From the NCBI RefSeq assembly GCF_051535235.1, contig NZ_JBPPLZ010000011.1:1-64000 (forward strand): a stretch of 64,000 bases of DNA, read 5' to 3'. The notes beneath the pieces are model-generated. The model saw nothing but the letters and a program-made list of their open reading frames with translations, searched no databases and had not been told where the DNA came from. Source of the DNA: Nitrobacter sp051535235 (GTDB lineage Bacteria; Pseudomonadota; Alphaproteobacteria; Rhizobiales; Xanthobacteraceae). Position numbers and translations under genes: made by a program. This document shows positions 1-8,382 of this stretch, piece by piece (within the stretch, counting starts at the first letter, position 1; every line of letters begins with the position of its first letter).

Positions 1-3000
1 TCACGATATCGCCGGTCTTGCGCGGGTTGAGCCGCGGCTTGTAGGTCGGGATGTGCTCGCCGAAGTCGAGGTACCACTGGTGATCGAGGTACAACGATTG
101 CCGGCCCGTCAGCGTCCGCCACGGCACTAGCCGTTCGACGTTCATGCACCAGGCGGAGTAAGCGCGACCATCGTTGACCAGACCCGTCCAGCACGGGCTC
201 GTCAGGATTCTCCTCGGCTGACGCGTCAGGTCGTAGAACCTGCAAGAGACGCTCCGGGTCGGCTCAGCCAGATCGGCCAGCGGCAGACCGATGTGATGCT
301 CCTCGTTCACGAAACCCTGATAGCTTACCTCGCCGTTCGCTTCCGGCGCGCACAACAGCACGGTGTTGCACGCGTCCAGCACGTCCTCGAGGCTCGGGTA
401 ACGCTTTCCGCCCCATTCCACGCACCGCATATGCCTTGCATCAGGCATCGGCATGACCGGATTCTCGAGCATCTGGTCGTACTGTTTCTTGATCGGAATT
501 TGCACGCCGACCGCAGAAATACCATCCTCCCGCGCTTTCGGTCCGAACGAGATGAACTTGTTGTACAAATTCGCGTAGTCGCGCTCGATCACCCGTACGT
601 GCGGGAAGGACTTGCCCGGCACCGGCTTGCACTCGCCCTCCGCCCAGTCGAGAATTTCCGGCTGCGACATTTCGTCAGGAGTATCGTGCATCAACGGCTG
701 AAGGACCACGTCACGCACCGGCTTGGAGAACGCCAGCGGCGACAGTTCGCTGACCTTCTTGGCGATCAGCTTGAAGATCTCCCAGTCGGTCTTGGACTCC
801 CACACCGGCGGAACCGCCTGTCCCAGCACATGCAGGAACGAGTGCAGGTCCGTGGTGTTCAGGTCGTTCTTCTCGTACCAGAAGGCCGTCGGCAACACGA
901 TGTCAGAGTACAGTGCCGTGGTGTTCATGCGGAAGTTGATGTCGATAACGAGGTCATACTTCCCGCGCGGAGCGGTCTCGTGATACTTGACGCTCGTTGA
1001 CTTGCCCTTCGCACGATCCTCCGCGATCACGTTGTCGTGCGCACCGAGATAGTGACGCAGGAAGAACTCGTGCCCCTTGGCGCTCGACTGCATCGCGTTG
1101 CCGCGCCAGATGAACCACAACCGCGGCCAGTTCTCCTCGGCGTCGGGATCCTCGATCGCCAGATTCAACGTCTTGCTGGCGACTTTGTCGACGACGTAAG
1201 TCGCGATGTCTTCCGTCGTTTTCGCGCCAGAACGTTCGGCCTCAGCGACGACCTCGATCGGATTGCGGTTGAAGTGCGGAGTGAACGGCATCCAGCCTGA
1301 ACGCACCGCCTTCGCCTGCAGGTCGATCGCGTGACCCTTGGCCCAGCGCGGATTCGGCGCCGTCAGGCCGTACTCCGTGAACTCCTGCTCGTAACGCCAC
1401 TGGCAGCTATGGGCATAGTGCCAGGTCGACGACTGCACGACCCGCGGCGGCTTGGACCAGTCAAGAGCCATCGCAATCGTGTTCCACGGCGCAACCGGTG
1501 CCAGCTTTTCCTGGCCGACGTAGTGGTTGATGCCGCCGCCGTTGACGCCGCAGCAGCCGCACAGGATCAGGGCGACGGTCGCCGAGCGGTAACACAGGTT
1601 ATTGTAGTAGAAGTGGTTGGCGCTGGCGCCAACGATCACCATGGACTTGCCGTTCGTGAGTTCGGCGTTGGTGGCAAACTCACGCGCGAACCTGATCGCC
1701 GTCTCGCGGCCGATGCCGGTGTGACGCTCCTGCCAGGCCGGCGTATACGGCGCATCCTCGTCGTCGTAGCTGGTCGCGAACGAGCCTTCCAGCCCGCGGC
1801 TGTGACCGAACTGCGACATCATGATGTCGAATCCGGTGGCGACGAGCACTTCGCCCTTGTTCGTGGCAATGCGCTTCACCGGCACGCCGCGCGAGACGAC
1901 GCGGCCGTTCGCGAAGTCGTCGAAGCCGACCTGCACCACTCCGTCGGATTTATCGATGAAGCTCAGCACCGGATCGATCGGGCTGTTGTCCAGGGTGTCC
2001 TCCGCCGACAGATTCCACTTGCCGTGGGTGGAGCCCCAGCGATCGCCGACCTGTCCCTTGAACGCGCGCGGCTCGCCGGTCTTCTCGTCGATGACGAGCA
2101 TCTTCCAGTCGGCGTTCTCGACATCCCGATAGCGCGCGACACGCTTCGAACGCAGCAGCCGTCCGGTCTTGTAGGTGTTTCCGTTGGGCTCCAGCTCCAC
2201 CAGGAACGGCAGGTCGGTGTAGCGCTTGACGTAGTCGATGAAGTACGGGACCTGGCGGTCGATGTAGTATTCCTTGAGGATGACGTGATTGGCCGCCATC
2301 CACAGCGCCGTGTCCTGCCCCGCCTGGATCGGAATCCATTCGTCGGCGTACTTGGCGACCTGGCTGAAGTCCGGTGCAAGAACCACGAACTTGGTTCCTT
2401 CGGTACGCGCCTCGGAGATGAAGTGCACGTCGGGGGTACGCGTCATGTTCATGTTCGACGCCATCGAAACAATGAACTTGGAATTGTACCAGTCGGCGCT
2501 CTCGCACACGTCGGTCTGGTCGCCCCAGATTTCCGGGAACGACGTCGGCAGATCGGCGTACCAGTCGTAGAAGCTCATGCAACCGCCGCCGAAGAGCGAC
2601 AAGAAGCGTGTACCGGCCGCAAATGACAGCATCGACATCGCCGGGATCGGCGAAAAGCCCATCACACGGTCCGGGCCGTGCTTGCGCGCGGTGTACAAGC
2701 AGGCCGCGGCGATCAATTCACTCAGCTCTTCCCATTTTGCGCGGCGAAAGCCACCCTTGCCGCGCGCCTTCTGCATGCGCAGGCGCTTCTGTTCGTCTCC
2801 GACGATCGAGGCCCAGGCCTGGATCGGATCCTTGAACGAAGCCTTCGCCTCCTTCCACATGTCGTAAAGCGGACCACGGATGTATGGATACTTGATCCGG
2901 ATCGGGCTGTAGACGTACCAGGACGCAGAGATACCACGCTGACAGCCACGCGGCTCGTAGGGAGGCAGGCTGCGCTCGAGAAGCGGGTAATCCGTCTGCT

Positions 3001-3169
3001 GCATCTCCCAGGTGATGATTCCGTCCTTGACGTAGATCGCCCAGGAGCAGCCGCCGGTGCAGTTCACGCCATGCGTGCTGCGGAAGACGTTATCGTGAGA
3101 CCACCGGTTGCGATAGAACTCTTCCCACTTACGCTCCCGGGGATTAACAAGATCAAGTATCCAGCTCAT
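1..3169 (-). CDS. nxrA: Nitrite oxidoreductase / membrane-type nitrate reductase alpha subunit, C-terminus cut by window edge
   Basis: This is the molybdopterin catalytic subunit of the NarG/NxrA branch of the DMSO reductase family, which interconverts nitrite and nitrate. About 1056 codons are present; family members have roughly 1200, so the C-terminal end lies beyond the left edge. The N-terminus carries the HxxxCxxxC...C ligands of the FS0 iron-sulfur cluster at H33, C37, C41 and C76. D206, in the segment YDWYADLP, matches the molybdenum-ligand aspartate of E. coli NarG (D222, a constant offset of 16). No Tat signal is visible, as is usual for NarG-type proteins facing the cytoplasm. The ATG at 3169 is preceded by GGAGA. 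The NxrA rather than NarG reading rests on the Nitrobacteraceae-like genome context; electron-flow direction cannot be read from sequence alone. Confidence 0.85.
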   Translation of the reverse strand, partial: MSWILDLVNPRERKWEEFYRNRWSHDNVFRSTHGVNCTGGCSWAIYVKDGIITWEMQQTDYPLLERSLPPYEPRGCQRGISASWYVYSPIRIKYPYIRGPLYDMWKEAKASFKDPIQAWASIVGDEQKRLRMQKARGKGGFRRAKWEELSELIAAACLYTARKHGPDRVMGFSPIPAMSMLSFAAGTRFLSLFGGGCMSFYDWYADLPTSFPEIWGDQTDVCESADWYNSKFIVSMASNMNMTRTPDVHFISEARTEGTKFVVLAPDFSQVAKYADEWIPIQAGQDTALWMAANHVILKEYYIDRQVPYFIDYVKRYTDLPFLVELEPNGNTYKTGRLLRSKRVARYRDVENADWKMLVIDEKTGEPRAFKGQVGDRWGSTHGKWNLSAEDTLDNSPIDPVLSFIDKSDGVVQVGFDDFANGRVVSRGVPVKRIATNKGEVLVATGFDIMMSQFGHSRGLEGSFATSYDDEDAPYTPAWQERHTGIGRETAIRFAREFATNAELTNGKSMVIVGASANHFYYNNLCYRSATVALILCGCCGVNGGGINHYVGQEKLAPVAPWNTIAMALDWSKPPRVVQSSTWHYAHSCQWRYEQEFTEYGLTAPNPRWAKGHAIDLQAKAVRSGWMPFTPHFNRNPIEVVAEAERSGAKTTEDIATYVVDKVASKTLNLAIEDPDAEENWPRLWFIWRGNAMQSSAKGHEFFLRHYLGAHDNVIAEDRAKGKSTSVKYHETAPRGKYDLVIDINFRMNTTALYSDIVLPTAFWYEKNDLNTTDLHSFLHVLGQAVPPVWESKTDWEIFKLIAKKVSELSPLAFSKPVRDVVLQPLMHDTPDEMSQPEILDWAEGECKPVPGKSFPHVRVIERDYANLYNKFISFGPKAREDGISAVGVQIPIKKQYDQMLENPVMPMPDARHMRCVEWGGKRYPSLEDVLDACNTVLLCAPEANGEVSYQGFVNEEHHIGLPLADLAEPTRSVSCRFYDLTRQPRRILTSPCWTGLVNDGRAYSAWCMNVERLVPWRTLTGRQSLYLDHQWYLDFGEHIPTYKPRLNPRKTGDIV

Positions 3170-3446
3170 CAGCGTCTCCTCAGTTGTTCGTCCGGGCGCG
3201 AGGCCTGTCGTAACGCAACGGACTGCCCTTCGCCGGGAGGTGCTATTCCTCCCGTCGTTTGTCGCGCGCAGAATTAATCGCGGCGAGTCTGCCCGCTGAT
3301 TTGCAGGCAAACAGCAATCTACCAACCTGGGTTCGGGTAAACGCTCCCACCGCGATCAGTACCGCGGTAGAAGTCATCAGCCTTGCGGCGGTTTGGGGGG
3401 ACTCTATCCCAGATGATTTTCTAACATAGACCGGCGTTTTTGGTTT

Positions 3447-3460
3447 TTGCAACGACGCAA
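3447..3460 (-). promoter_or_regulatory. Possible CRP/FNR-family operator upstream of nxrA
   Basis: The sequence TTGCA-ACGA-CGCAA is a 5-4-5 near-perfect inverted repeat in the spacing used by FNR/CRP-superfamily regulators (consensus TTGAT-N4-ATCAA for FNR; related NnrR/Dnr sites vary the inner bases). On the nxrA strand a plausible -35 (TTGCAA, 3452-3447) overlaps it, and a -10-like TATGTT lies 18 bases on (3428-3423), about 254 bases before the nxrA start. The symmetry is seen directly; the regulator is inferred. Confidence 0.35.
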
Positions 3461-3998
3461 TCTATGCGCAGCGCGACGACCACCTCTGTCGTAATCGCGA
3501 GGGTCGCTCGCAATGCAACATCATCAAAGCGCGGTCAGTGATGCCGATATCGATTGCGCACAGCAAAGACGCTCGTCGTCTGCGGAAATTCGGCCGTCGC
3601 AATCTTCGAGCATAAAACGCCCGTTATTGGCCGACTTCTCGCAATGCAAAAATTTGAAACGGGGACTGAAGACTCGCTCTAACCGCCGACAAGTTGGTGA
3701 CTCCGGGCGTTGCGCGACTACGATCGCACGGTCGATCCGGAGGACAGGCGCAAGATCAGTATCACGCTCTCTCAACGAAGCGAGACGCAAGCCGAAGCGC
3801 GAGACGAACCGACGCGGCACTCGCCACACGGATCGGCGCGACGTGTGTGTCGCAAATCGCGCCAGGGGCCTGGATGCATGTTGCGCGATGGGTCGCGAGG
3901 AAATGGACCATAAGCGAGATCATTGATACGGGCTGCCGCGACGTTTGCCCGATCATGCCGCTTCCGACGGATTACACACGGTGCACTCTTATTAAGAG

Positions 3999-4016
3999 AT
4001 CAACTTCACGGTTGAT
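3999..4016. promoter_or_regulatory. Perfect inverted repeat ATCAAC-N6-GTTGAT
   Basis: Two perfect 6-base arms are separated by 6 bases, 165 bases upstream of the antiporter start. The size and spacing fit a dimeric helix-turn-helix regulator. No regulator gene lies next to it, so its identity is unknown. Confidence 0.3.
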
Positions 4017-4180
4017 AGGCCCGGTGATTTCATCATGACCAAACGCGACACCAACTCCTAACATGATGTTCGCGTGGACGACGCCGGCGTATTGCAGGCG
4101 CCTTCGGATGGGACTCGCGACCGAAGCTTATTGATCGCACCGCCGTTTCACGCCATCTGAGGAACAGGGGTACCCGTTCC

Positions 4181-5788
4181 ATGACCGAAACCTTCCTGAC
4201 TTCCCTGCTCGTTCTCACCATTCTTGCCGCATCGGCGGCATTGGCCCGGCGACTGGTGACGGCGCCCGCCATCGTATTTCTGGTGGTCGGCATCGTGCTG
4301 GCTTTCGTGCCGGGCTTTCCTCCCGTTGAAATGGCGCCCGAAAGCGTGCTGCTGATGGTGCTGCCGCCGCTGATCTATTCCGCCGGCGTCTCCATGAGCT
4401 GGCGCGAATTCAAATCCAATCTGCGGCCGATCGCTCTGCTTGCCATCGGCTGTGTCATCTTCACGACCTGCGCGGTCGCGGCGGCCACGCACTGGCTGCT
4501 CGGCCTGCCCTGGGGCGTCGGCTTCGTGCTCGGCGCGATCGTCTCACCGCCCGACGTGGTGGCGCCGCTCGCCATCGCCAAGCGTCTGCATCTGCCGCAC
4601 AGGATTCTGGTCATCCTCGAGGGCGAAGGCCTCGCCAACGATGCCACCGCGCTGATCCTCTATCGCTTCGCGGTGCTCGCGGTCTCGACCGGTGCCTTTT
4701 CGCTGCCGACCGCCGCCGGATCGTTCGTCCTCATCCTGTTCGGCGAGATGGCGTTCGGCATCATCGTCGGCTGGCTCAGCCTGCGCCTGCGCCAGTGGGC
4801 ACAGGATGCGCGGGTGGAAATCCTGCTGTCGCTGCTGACGCCCTATCTCGCCTACTGGGTGCCCGAACATCTCGGCGGCTCAGGCGTGATCGCCACCGTG
4901 GCCGCCGGACTTTATGTGAGCTGGAACGGACCGCTGCTGATCTCGGCGGCGACGCGGCTTCAGGGCATCTTCTTCTGGGATCTTGCGATCTGGCTGATCG
5001 AGGGTGTGCTGTTCCTGCTGATGGGTTTCGAAGTCCGGGTGCTGATTGAGAAGGCGAAGGCGGTCCCGATCGGCGAGGTGCTGGTGGCGATCGCGCTGAC
5101 CTCCGCCATCGTCATCGCCGCGCGGTTCATCTGGGTATTCCCCGGCACCTACCTGACCCGCGTCCTCAGCGCGCGGACCCGGAGGCGCGATCCGACCCCG
5201 CCATGGCGCTATGTCGTGGTGATCGGCTTCACCGGCATTCGCGGCGTGGTGTCCCTCGCGGTGGCGCTGGCCCTGCCGCTGACGCTGCCGGGCGGTGAAG
5301 CGTTTCCCTATCGCGACCTCATCCAGTTGACGAGCTTCGGCGTGATCTTCGTGACGCTGTTCGGCATCGGTCTGACGCTGCCGCTGGTCGTCAAGCTGCT
5401 CGGCATTTCGAAGCACGGCCACCGCGAGGCGATGAAGGAGCGCGAGGCCGAGATCGCGGCGCGGCGAACCATCATCGAGGCTGCACGCGGCGCGCTCACA
5501 ACCATCATCACCGAGCGCAATCTGCCCGAAGGCCTCGCCAAGTTTCTCGAAGCGCGGCACGAAACCCGGATGCGGGCGCTGCCCGATCCGCCGCGGCACG
5601 GCGACGAACATTCGCCGGCGACCAGGGGAGCATCCATGGTGCGCGAAATCATCGGCATCGAGCGCACGCATCTGCACCGGCTCTTGCGCGAGGGCAAGAT
5701 TACCGACGAGACCCGCCGCCGGATCGAGCGCGATCTCGACCTGGAGGAAGCGGTGGTCGACAACCGCGAAAAGCACACGCCGCTGTAA
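4181..5788 (+). CDS. CPA1-family Na+/H+ antiporter
   Basis: A 535-residue inner-membrane cation/proton antiporter. Residues 1-410 form a run of about 12 hydrophobic segments; residues 410-535 are a charged cytoplasmic tail. The ion-pathway motifs are SPPD (D125) and GEGLANDAT (N153-D154), followed by the C-terminal family motif FTGIRGVVSLAVALALP. This motif set matches the YjcE/NhaP type (sodium or potassium against protons). The ATG at 4181 has GAGGAACAGGGG upstream. It is divergent from nxrA across a 1 kb gap and could help pH or ion homeostasis in a cell running a proton-consuming respiratory chain, but that link is inference. Confidence 0.85.
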   Translation: MTETFLTSLLVLTILAASAALARRLVTAPAIVFLVVGIVLAFVPGFPPVEMAPESVLLMVLPPLIYSAGVSMSWREFKSNLRPIALLAIGCVIFTTCAVAAATHWLLGLPWGVGFVLGAIVSPPDVVAPLAIAKRLHLPHRILVILEGEGLANDATALILYRFAVLAVSTGAFSLPTAAGSFVLILFGEMAFGIIVGWLSLRLRQWAQDARVEILLSLLTPYLAYWVPEHLGGSGVIATVAAGLYVSWNGPLLISAATRLQGIFFWDLAIWLIEGVLFLLMGFEVRVLIEKAKAVPIGEVLVAIALTSAIVIAARFIWVFPGTYLTRVLSARTRRRDPTPPWRYVVVIGFTGIRGVVSLAVALALPLTLPGGEAFPYRDLIQLTSFGVIFVTLFGIGLTLPLVVKLLGISKHGHREAMKEREAEIAARRTIIEAARGALTTIITERNLPEGLAKFLEARHETRMRALPDPPRHGDEHSPATRGASMVREIIGIERTHLHRLLREGKITDETRRRIERDLDLEEAVVDNREKHTPL

Positions 5789-5808
5789 GTGCCGGTTCCT
5801 GCTCAAAG

Positions 5809-5877
5809 CGCTTCATCGGAACACTACGTGCTCCCTCCCCCGCAAGCGGGAGAGGTGAAGAGTCGCTCGTTGGGATT
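5809..5877. repeat. Collapsed (solo) copy of a dispersed palindromic element
   Basis: A 69-base element centred on the palindrome CCCGCAAGCGGG, filling most of the gap between the antiporter and ispG ends. Its left flank (CGCTTCATCGGA, then the CACnACGTGCTCCCTC pattern) matches the right end of the 37729-37948 element in reverse complement. Its right flank (pattern CTCTTCACCTCT, then AACGAGCG) matches the other end of that element. It therefore has both termini but lacks the interior. Confidence 0.7.
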
Positions 5878-5916
5878 CGGGGCAACCATGACCTGATCTA
5901 ACGGCCGAAAGGCACC

Positions 5917-7209
5917 CTACTCCGCCGCGGTCACCGCTTCGACCCGCGCCTTGGCGCCGGAGCCATAACGCCGCTCGATGTAATCGATCACCAGCACCTT
6001 GAAGTCCTGCGCGATCGCCGGCCCGCGTAGCGTCCTGAACTTCTTGCCGTCGACGAAGACCGGCGCGGCCGGCGCCTCGCCGGTGCCGGGCAGCGAGATG
6101 CCGATATCGGCGTGCTTGGATTCGCCGGGGCCGTTGACGATGCAACCCATGACCGCAACGTTGAGCTGCTCGACGCCGGGATACTGCGCCTTCCAGTTCG
6201 GCATCTCGTCGCGGATGAAGTCCTGAATCGACCGCGCCAGTTCCTGGAACGTGGTCGAGGTGGTGCGTCCGCAGCCGGGACAAGCCGCGACCAGCGGCAC
6301 GAAGGTGCGGAAACCCATGGTCTGCAGCAGTTCCTGCGCGACCTGCACTTCGAGCGTGCGGTCGCCGCCGGGCTCGGGCGTCAGCGAAATGCGGATGGTG
6401 TCGCCGATGCCCTGCTGCAAAAGGATCCCGAGCGCGGCGGATGAGGCGACGATACCCTTCGAGCCCATGCCGGCCTCGGTGAGGCCGAGGTGGATCGCAT
6501 AGTCGGAGCGTTCCGCCAGCGTCTGGTAGACGGCGATCAGATCCTGCACCGCCGAGACCTTCGCCGACAGGATCATCTTGTTTTTCGGCAGGCCGATTTC
6601 CTCGGCGCGCTTCGCCGACAACAGCGCCGACTGCACCATCGCCTCGCGCGTCACCGCGCGGGCATCGAGCGGCGCAGCCGCTCGGGCGTTTTCTTCCATC
6701 AGATGCGTCAGCAATTCCTGATCGAGCGAGCCCCAGTTGGCGCCGATCCGCACCGCCTTGCCGTATTTGATCGCGGTCTCGACGATGTCGGTGAACTGCT
6801 TGTCGCGCTTGTCCTTGAAGCCGACATTGCCCGGATTGATGCGGTACTTGTCGAGCGCTTCGGCGCAGGCCGGGTGATCGGCCAAGAGCTTGTGGCCGAT
6901 GTAGTGGAAATCACCGATCAGCGGCGTGGTGACGCCGCGCTTGCGCAAACCGTCGCGGATATGCGGTACGGCGGCGGCGGCCTCGTCGCGATCCACCGTG
7001 ATGCGGACCATTTCCGAGCCGGCGCGCGACAGGGCGGCGACCTGCGCGATGGTGCCCTCGATGTCGGCGGTGTCGGTATTGGTCATCGACTGCACCACGA
7101 TCGGCGCGCCGCCCCCGACGGCGACGTTGCCGACCATGACTTGCGTGGTTCTGTGCCGCGGACTCGGGCCTGCGACGTCGATTTGCGACGGGTTTTCGAG
7201 CTTGTTCAT
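5917..7209 (-). CDS. ispG: 4-hydroxy-3-methylbut-2-enyl diphosphate synthase (flavodoxin-type)
   Basis: IspG (GcpE), the penultimate enzyme of the MEP isoprenoid pathway, reductively opens MEcPP to HMBPP using a [4Fe-4S] cluster. The 430-residue product has an N-terminal TIM barrel and a C-terminal cluster domain with C310-P-G-C313, C356 in GCIVNGPGE, and cluster-ligand E363. The frame extends upstream to a TTG at 7218, but the ATG at 7209 giving MNKLENPSQ is the more natural start. Two hairpin repeats lie in its leader (7264-7421), upstream on the same strand. It converges with the antiporter gene. Confidence 0.95.
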   Translation of the reverse strand: MNKLENPSQIDVAGPSPRHRTTQVMVGNVAVGGGAPIVVQSMTNTDTADIEGTIAQVAALSRAGSEMVRITVDRDEAAAAVPHIRDGLRKRGVTTPLIGDFHYIGHKLLADHPACAEALDKYRINPGNVGFKDKRDKQFTDIVETAIKYGKAVRIGANWGSLDQELLTHLMEENARAAAPLDARAVTREAMVQSALLSAKRAEEIGLPKNKMILSAKVSAVQDLIAVYQTLAERSDYAIHLGLTEAGMGSKGIVASSAALGILLQQGIGDTIRISLTPEPGGDRTLEVQVAQELLQTMGFRTFVPLVAACPGCGRTTSTTFQELARSIQDFIRDEMPNWKAQYPGVEQLNVAVMGCIVNGPGESKHADIGISLPGTGEAPAAPVFVDGKKFRTLRGPAIAQDFKVLVIDYIERRYGSGAKARVEAVTAAE

Positions 7210-7263
7210 GGGTCTCAAATATCAGGTTTTCGTCGGATTCAGCAACGGATCAATGGCGGGCGG

Positions 7264-7340
7264 GCGGTATCCCGAATTCGAAGTTCGCTCAACCTTACAG
7301 CTACCCCCTTTTGCGAACTTCGAATTCAAAGGGATACCGC
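7264..7340. repeat. Long imperfect hairpin in the ispG leader
   Basis: The 24-base left arm (7264-7287, beginning GCGGTATCCC and ending GAAGTTCG) pairs with 7314-7340 apart from a 3-base AAA bulge, enclosing a 26-base loop. It lies 55-131 bases upstream of ispG. A shorter related stretch (CCCGGGATTCGAAGTTCG) occurs near 20607-20624, so this looks like a dispersed element rather than a gene-specific structure. Confidence 0.7.
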
Positions 7341-7353
7341 TAAATTTCTAATT

Positions 7354-7421
7354 CTAGTGCGGTTTAGGTTCAGGAGTTTCCTCCAAAACATGGAGAGGAA
7401 ACTCCTGAACCACCGCACTAG
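7354..7421. repeat. Palindromic element forming the 3' end of the EamA transporter gene
   Basis: A 68-base hairpin with outer arms CTAGTGCGGT (7354-7363) and ACCGCACTAG (7412-7421) and inner arms GGTTCAGGAGTTTCCTC and GAGGAAACTCCTGAACC. The outermost CTAG also supplies the stop codon of the overlapping EamA gene. It sits immediately beside the 7264-7340 hairpin. Confidence 0.8.
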
Positions 7422-8322
7422 GCCAGTTCACGAGGTAAAGACCAGCAGCCACCAACAGTGCCGCAAATCCGAAAGCCGGCGTCAGCGGGTCATGCATGAT
7501 CACATAGCCAGCCGCGACGCCAAACAAAGGGGTGATGAAGGTAAAAGCCGACAATTTGCTGGCCGAATAAGTCTTAACCATTGAAAACCATATCAAAAAT
7601 GTCAAGCCCACCACCCAGACGGCCTGATAGGCCATCAGCGACAGCGCCAGTGGCCCCGGAATCCGGTCCAGCGTCTCGCCGGCGGCCCAGGCAGCGACGC
7701 CGAGAATCGGGATCGAAACGGCGACCTGATAGCTCAAGGTCTTTTCCGGCGGCGCCGAGATCAGTGAACTCGCCTTCACCAGGAGCGTGGTGGCGGCCCA
7801 CAGCGCGCCGCCGCCGACGATCATGATGTCGCCGAGCAGCACGCGGCCGTCGACATCCGGCTGCGGCACGCCGATCGCGCAGGCGACGCCGGCGAAGCAG
7901 AGCGCGAGGCCACTCCATTGTGACGCGCGCAGTCTTTCCCCGAGAATGCGGGAGGAACCGAGCGCGACAAAGAACGGCGCGGTATAAAGAAACACCACCG
8001 CGCGCGATGCCGTGGTCAGCAGCAGCCCGTGGTAGATCAGCACGAATTCGAATCCGAACAGCACGCCGGCGGCCAGGCCGGGGCCAAGCGTGCCGTCGCG
8101 CCTGAACAACGCCACGCCGCGCAGCCGCGCAATCACCAGCAGCATGACGATTGCGCCGCAGGAGCGGATGAAGGCTTGCAGAAACGGCGGAATGTCGGGC
8201 AGGACGAGTTTCACCGCGACCTGATTGAAGCCCCAGCTCAGGCAGAGCATCAGCATCAGGGCGATCGCACCGGCGCTCAGCGGCCGGCTCGCGGATGTCA
8301 GGCCTGGATCGCTGGTTGCCAT
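7354..8322 (-). CDS. EamA/DMT-family transporter with a repeat-encoded C-terminus
   Basis: A 322-residue inner-membrane protein of the drug/metabolite transporter superfamily. Two EamA repeats of about five hydrophobic helices each span roughly residues 14-150 and 160-300; the first helix carries the typical LSWGFNQVAVK start. Such proteins usually export metabolites or amino acids; the substrate is unknown. The last 21-22 residues (ending EETPEPKPH) and the stop codon are encoded by the hairpin at 7354-7421, so the native end was probably replaced or extended. It follows the Zur-like gene by 60 bases on the same strand. Confidence 0.88.
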   Translation of the reverse strand: MATSDPGLTSASRPLSAGAIALMLMLCLSWGFNQVAVKLVLPDIPPFLQAFIRSCGAIVMLLVIARLRGVALFRRDGTLGPGLAAGVLFGFEFVLIYHGLLLTTASRAVVFLYTAPFFVALGSSRILGERLRASQWSGLALCFAGVACAIGVPQPDVDGRVLLGDIMIVGGGALWAATTLLVKASSLISAPPEKTLSYQVAVSIPILGVAAWAAGETLDRIPGPLALSLMAYQAVWVVGLTFLIWFSMVKTYSASKLSAFTFITPLFGVAAGYVIMHDPLTPAFGFAALLVAAGLYLVNWPSAVVQEFPLHVLEETPEPKPH

Positions 8323-8382
8323 GGTTCCCGGTGAGCCGGATTGCTAAAATGTCCCGATAGGCGGAGCAGTGGATGGTTGGCG

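Larger units (their letters stand above)
3170..4180. other. Long divergent intergenic region between nxrA and the antiporter gene
   Basis: This stretch of about 1 kb holds no convincing gene. The open frames in it (for example 3513-3926 plus, 3524-3829 minus, 3243-3452 minus) overlap one another on opposite strands and have no recognisable product or good ribosome binding site. It is less G+C-rich than the flanking genes around 3400-3460 and 3640-3660. It carries an FNR/CRP-like half-site pair at 3447-3460 and a perfect inverted repeat at 3999-4016, listed separately. The most likely role is a long regulatory leader for nxrA plus the antiporter promoter. Confidence 0.6.

Noticed and set aside
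1331..2626. A 431-codon plus-strand open frame opposite nxrA
   Set aside because: It lies wholly antisense to a well-supported catalytic subunit and is arginine/valine-rich with no recognisable domain, as expected for a high-GC shadow frame.
3513..3926. A 137-codon plus-strand frame in the nxrA upstream region
   Set aside because: It overlaps an equally long minus-strand frame, is extremely Arg/Ser-rich, and has no ribosome binding site.
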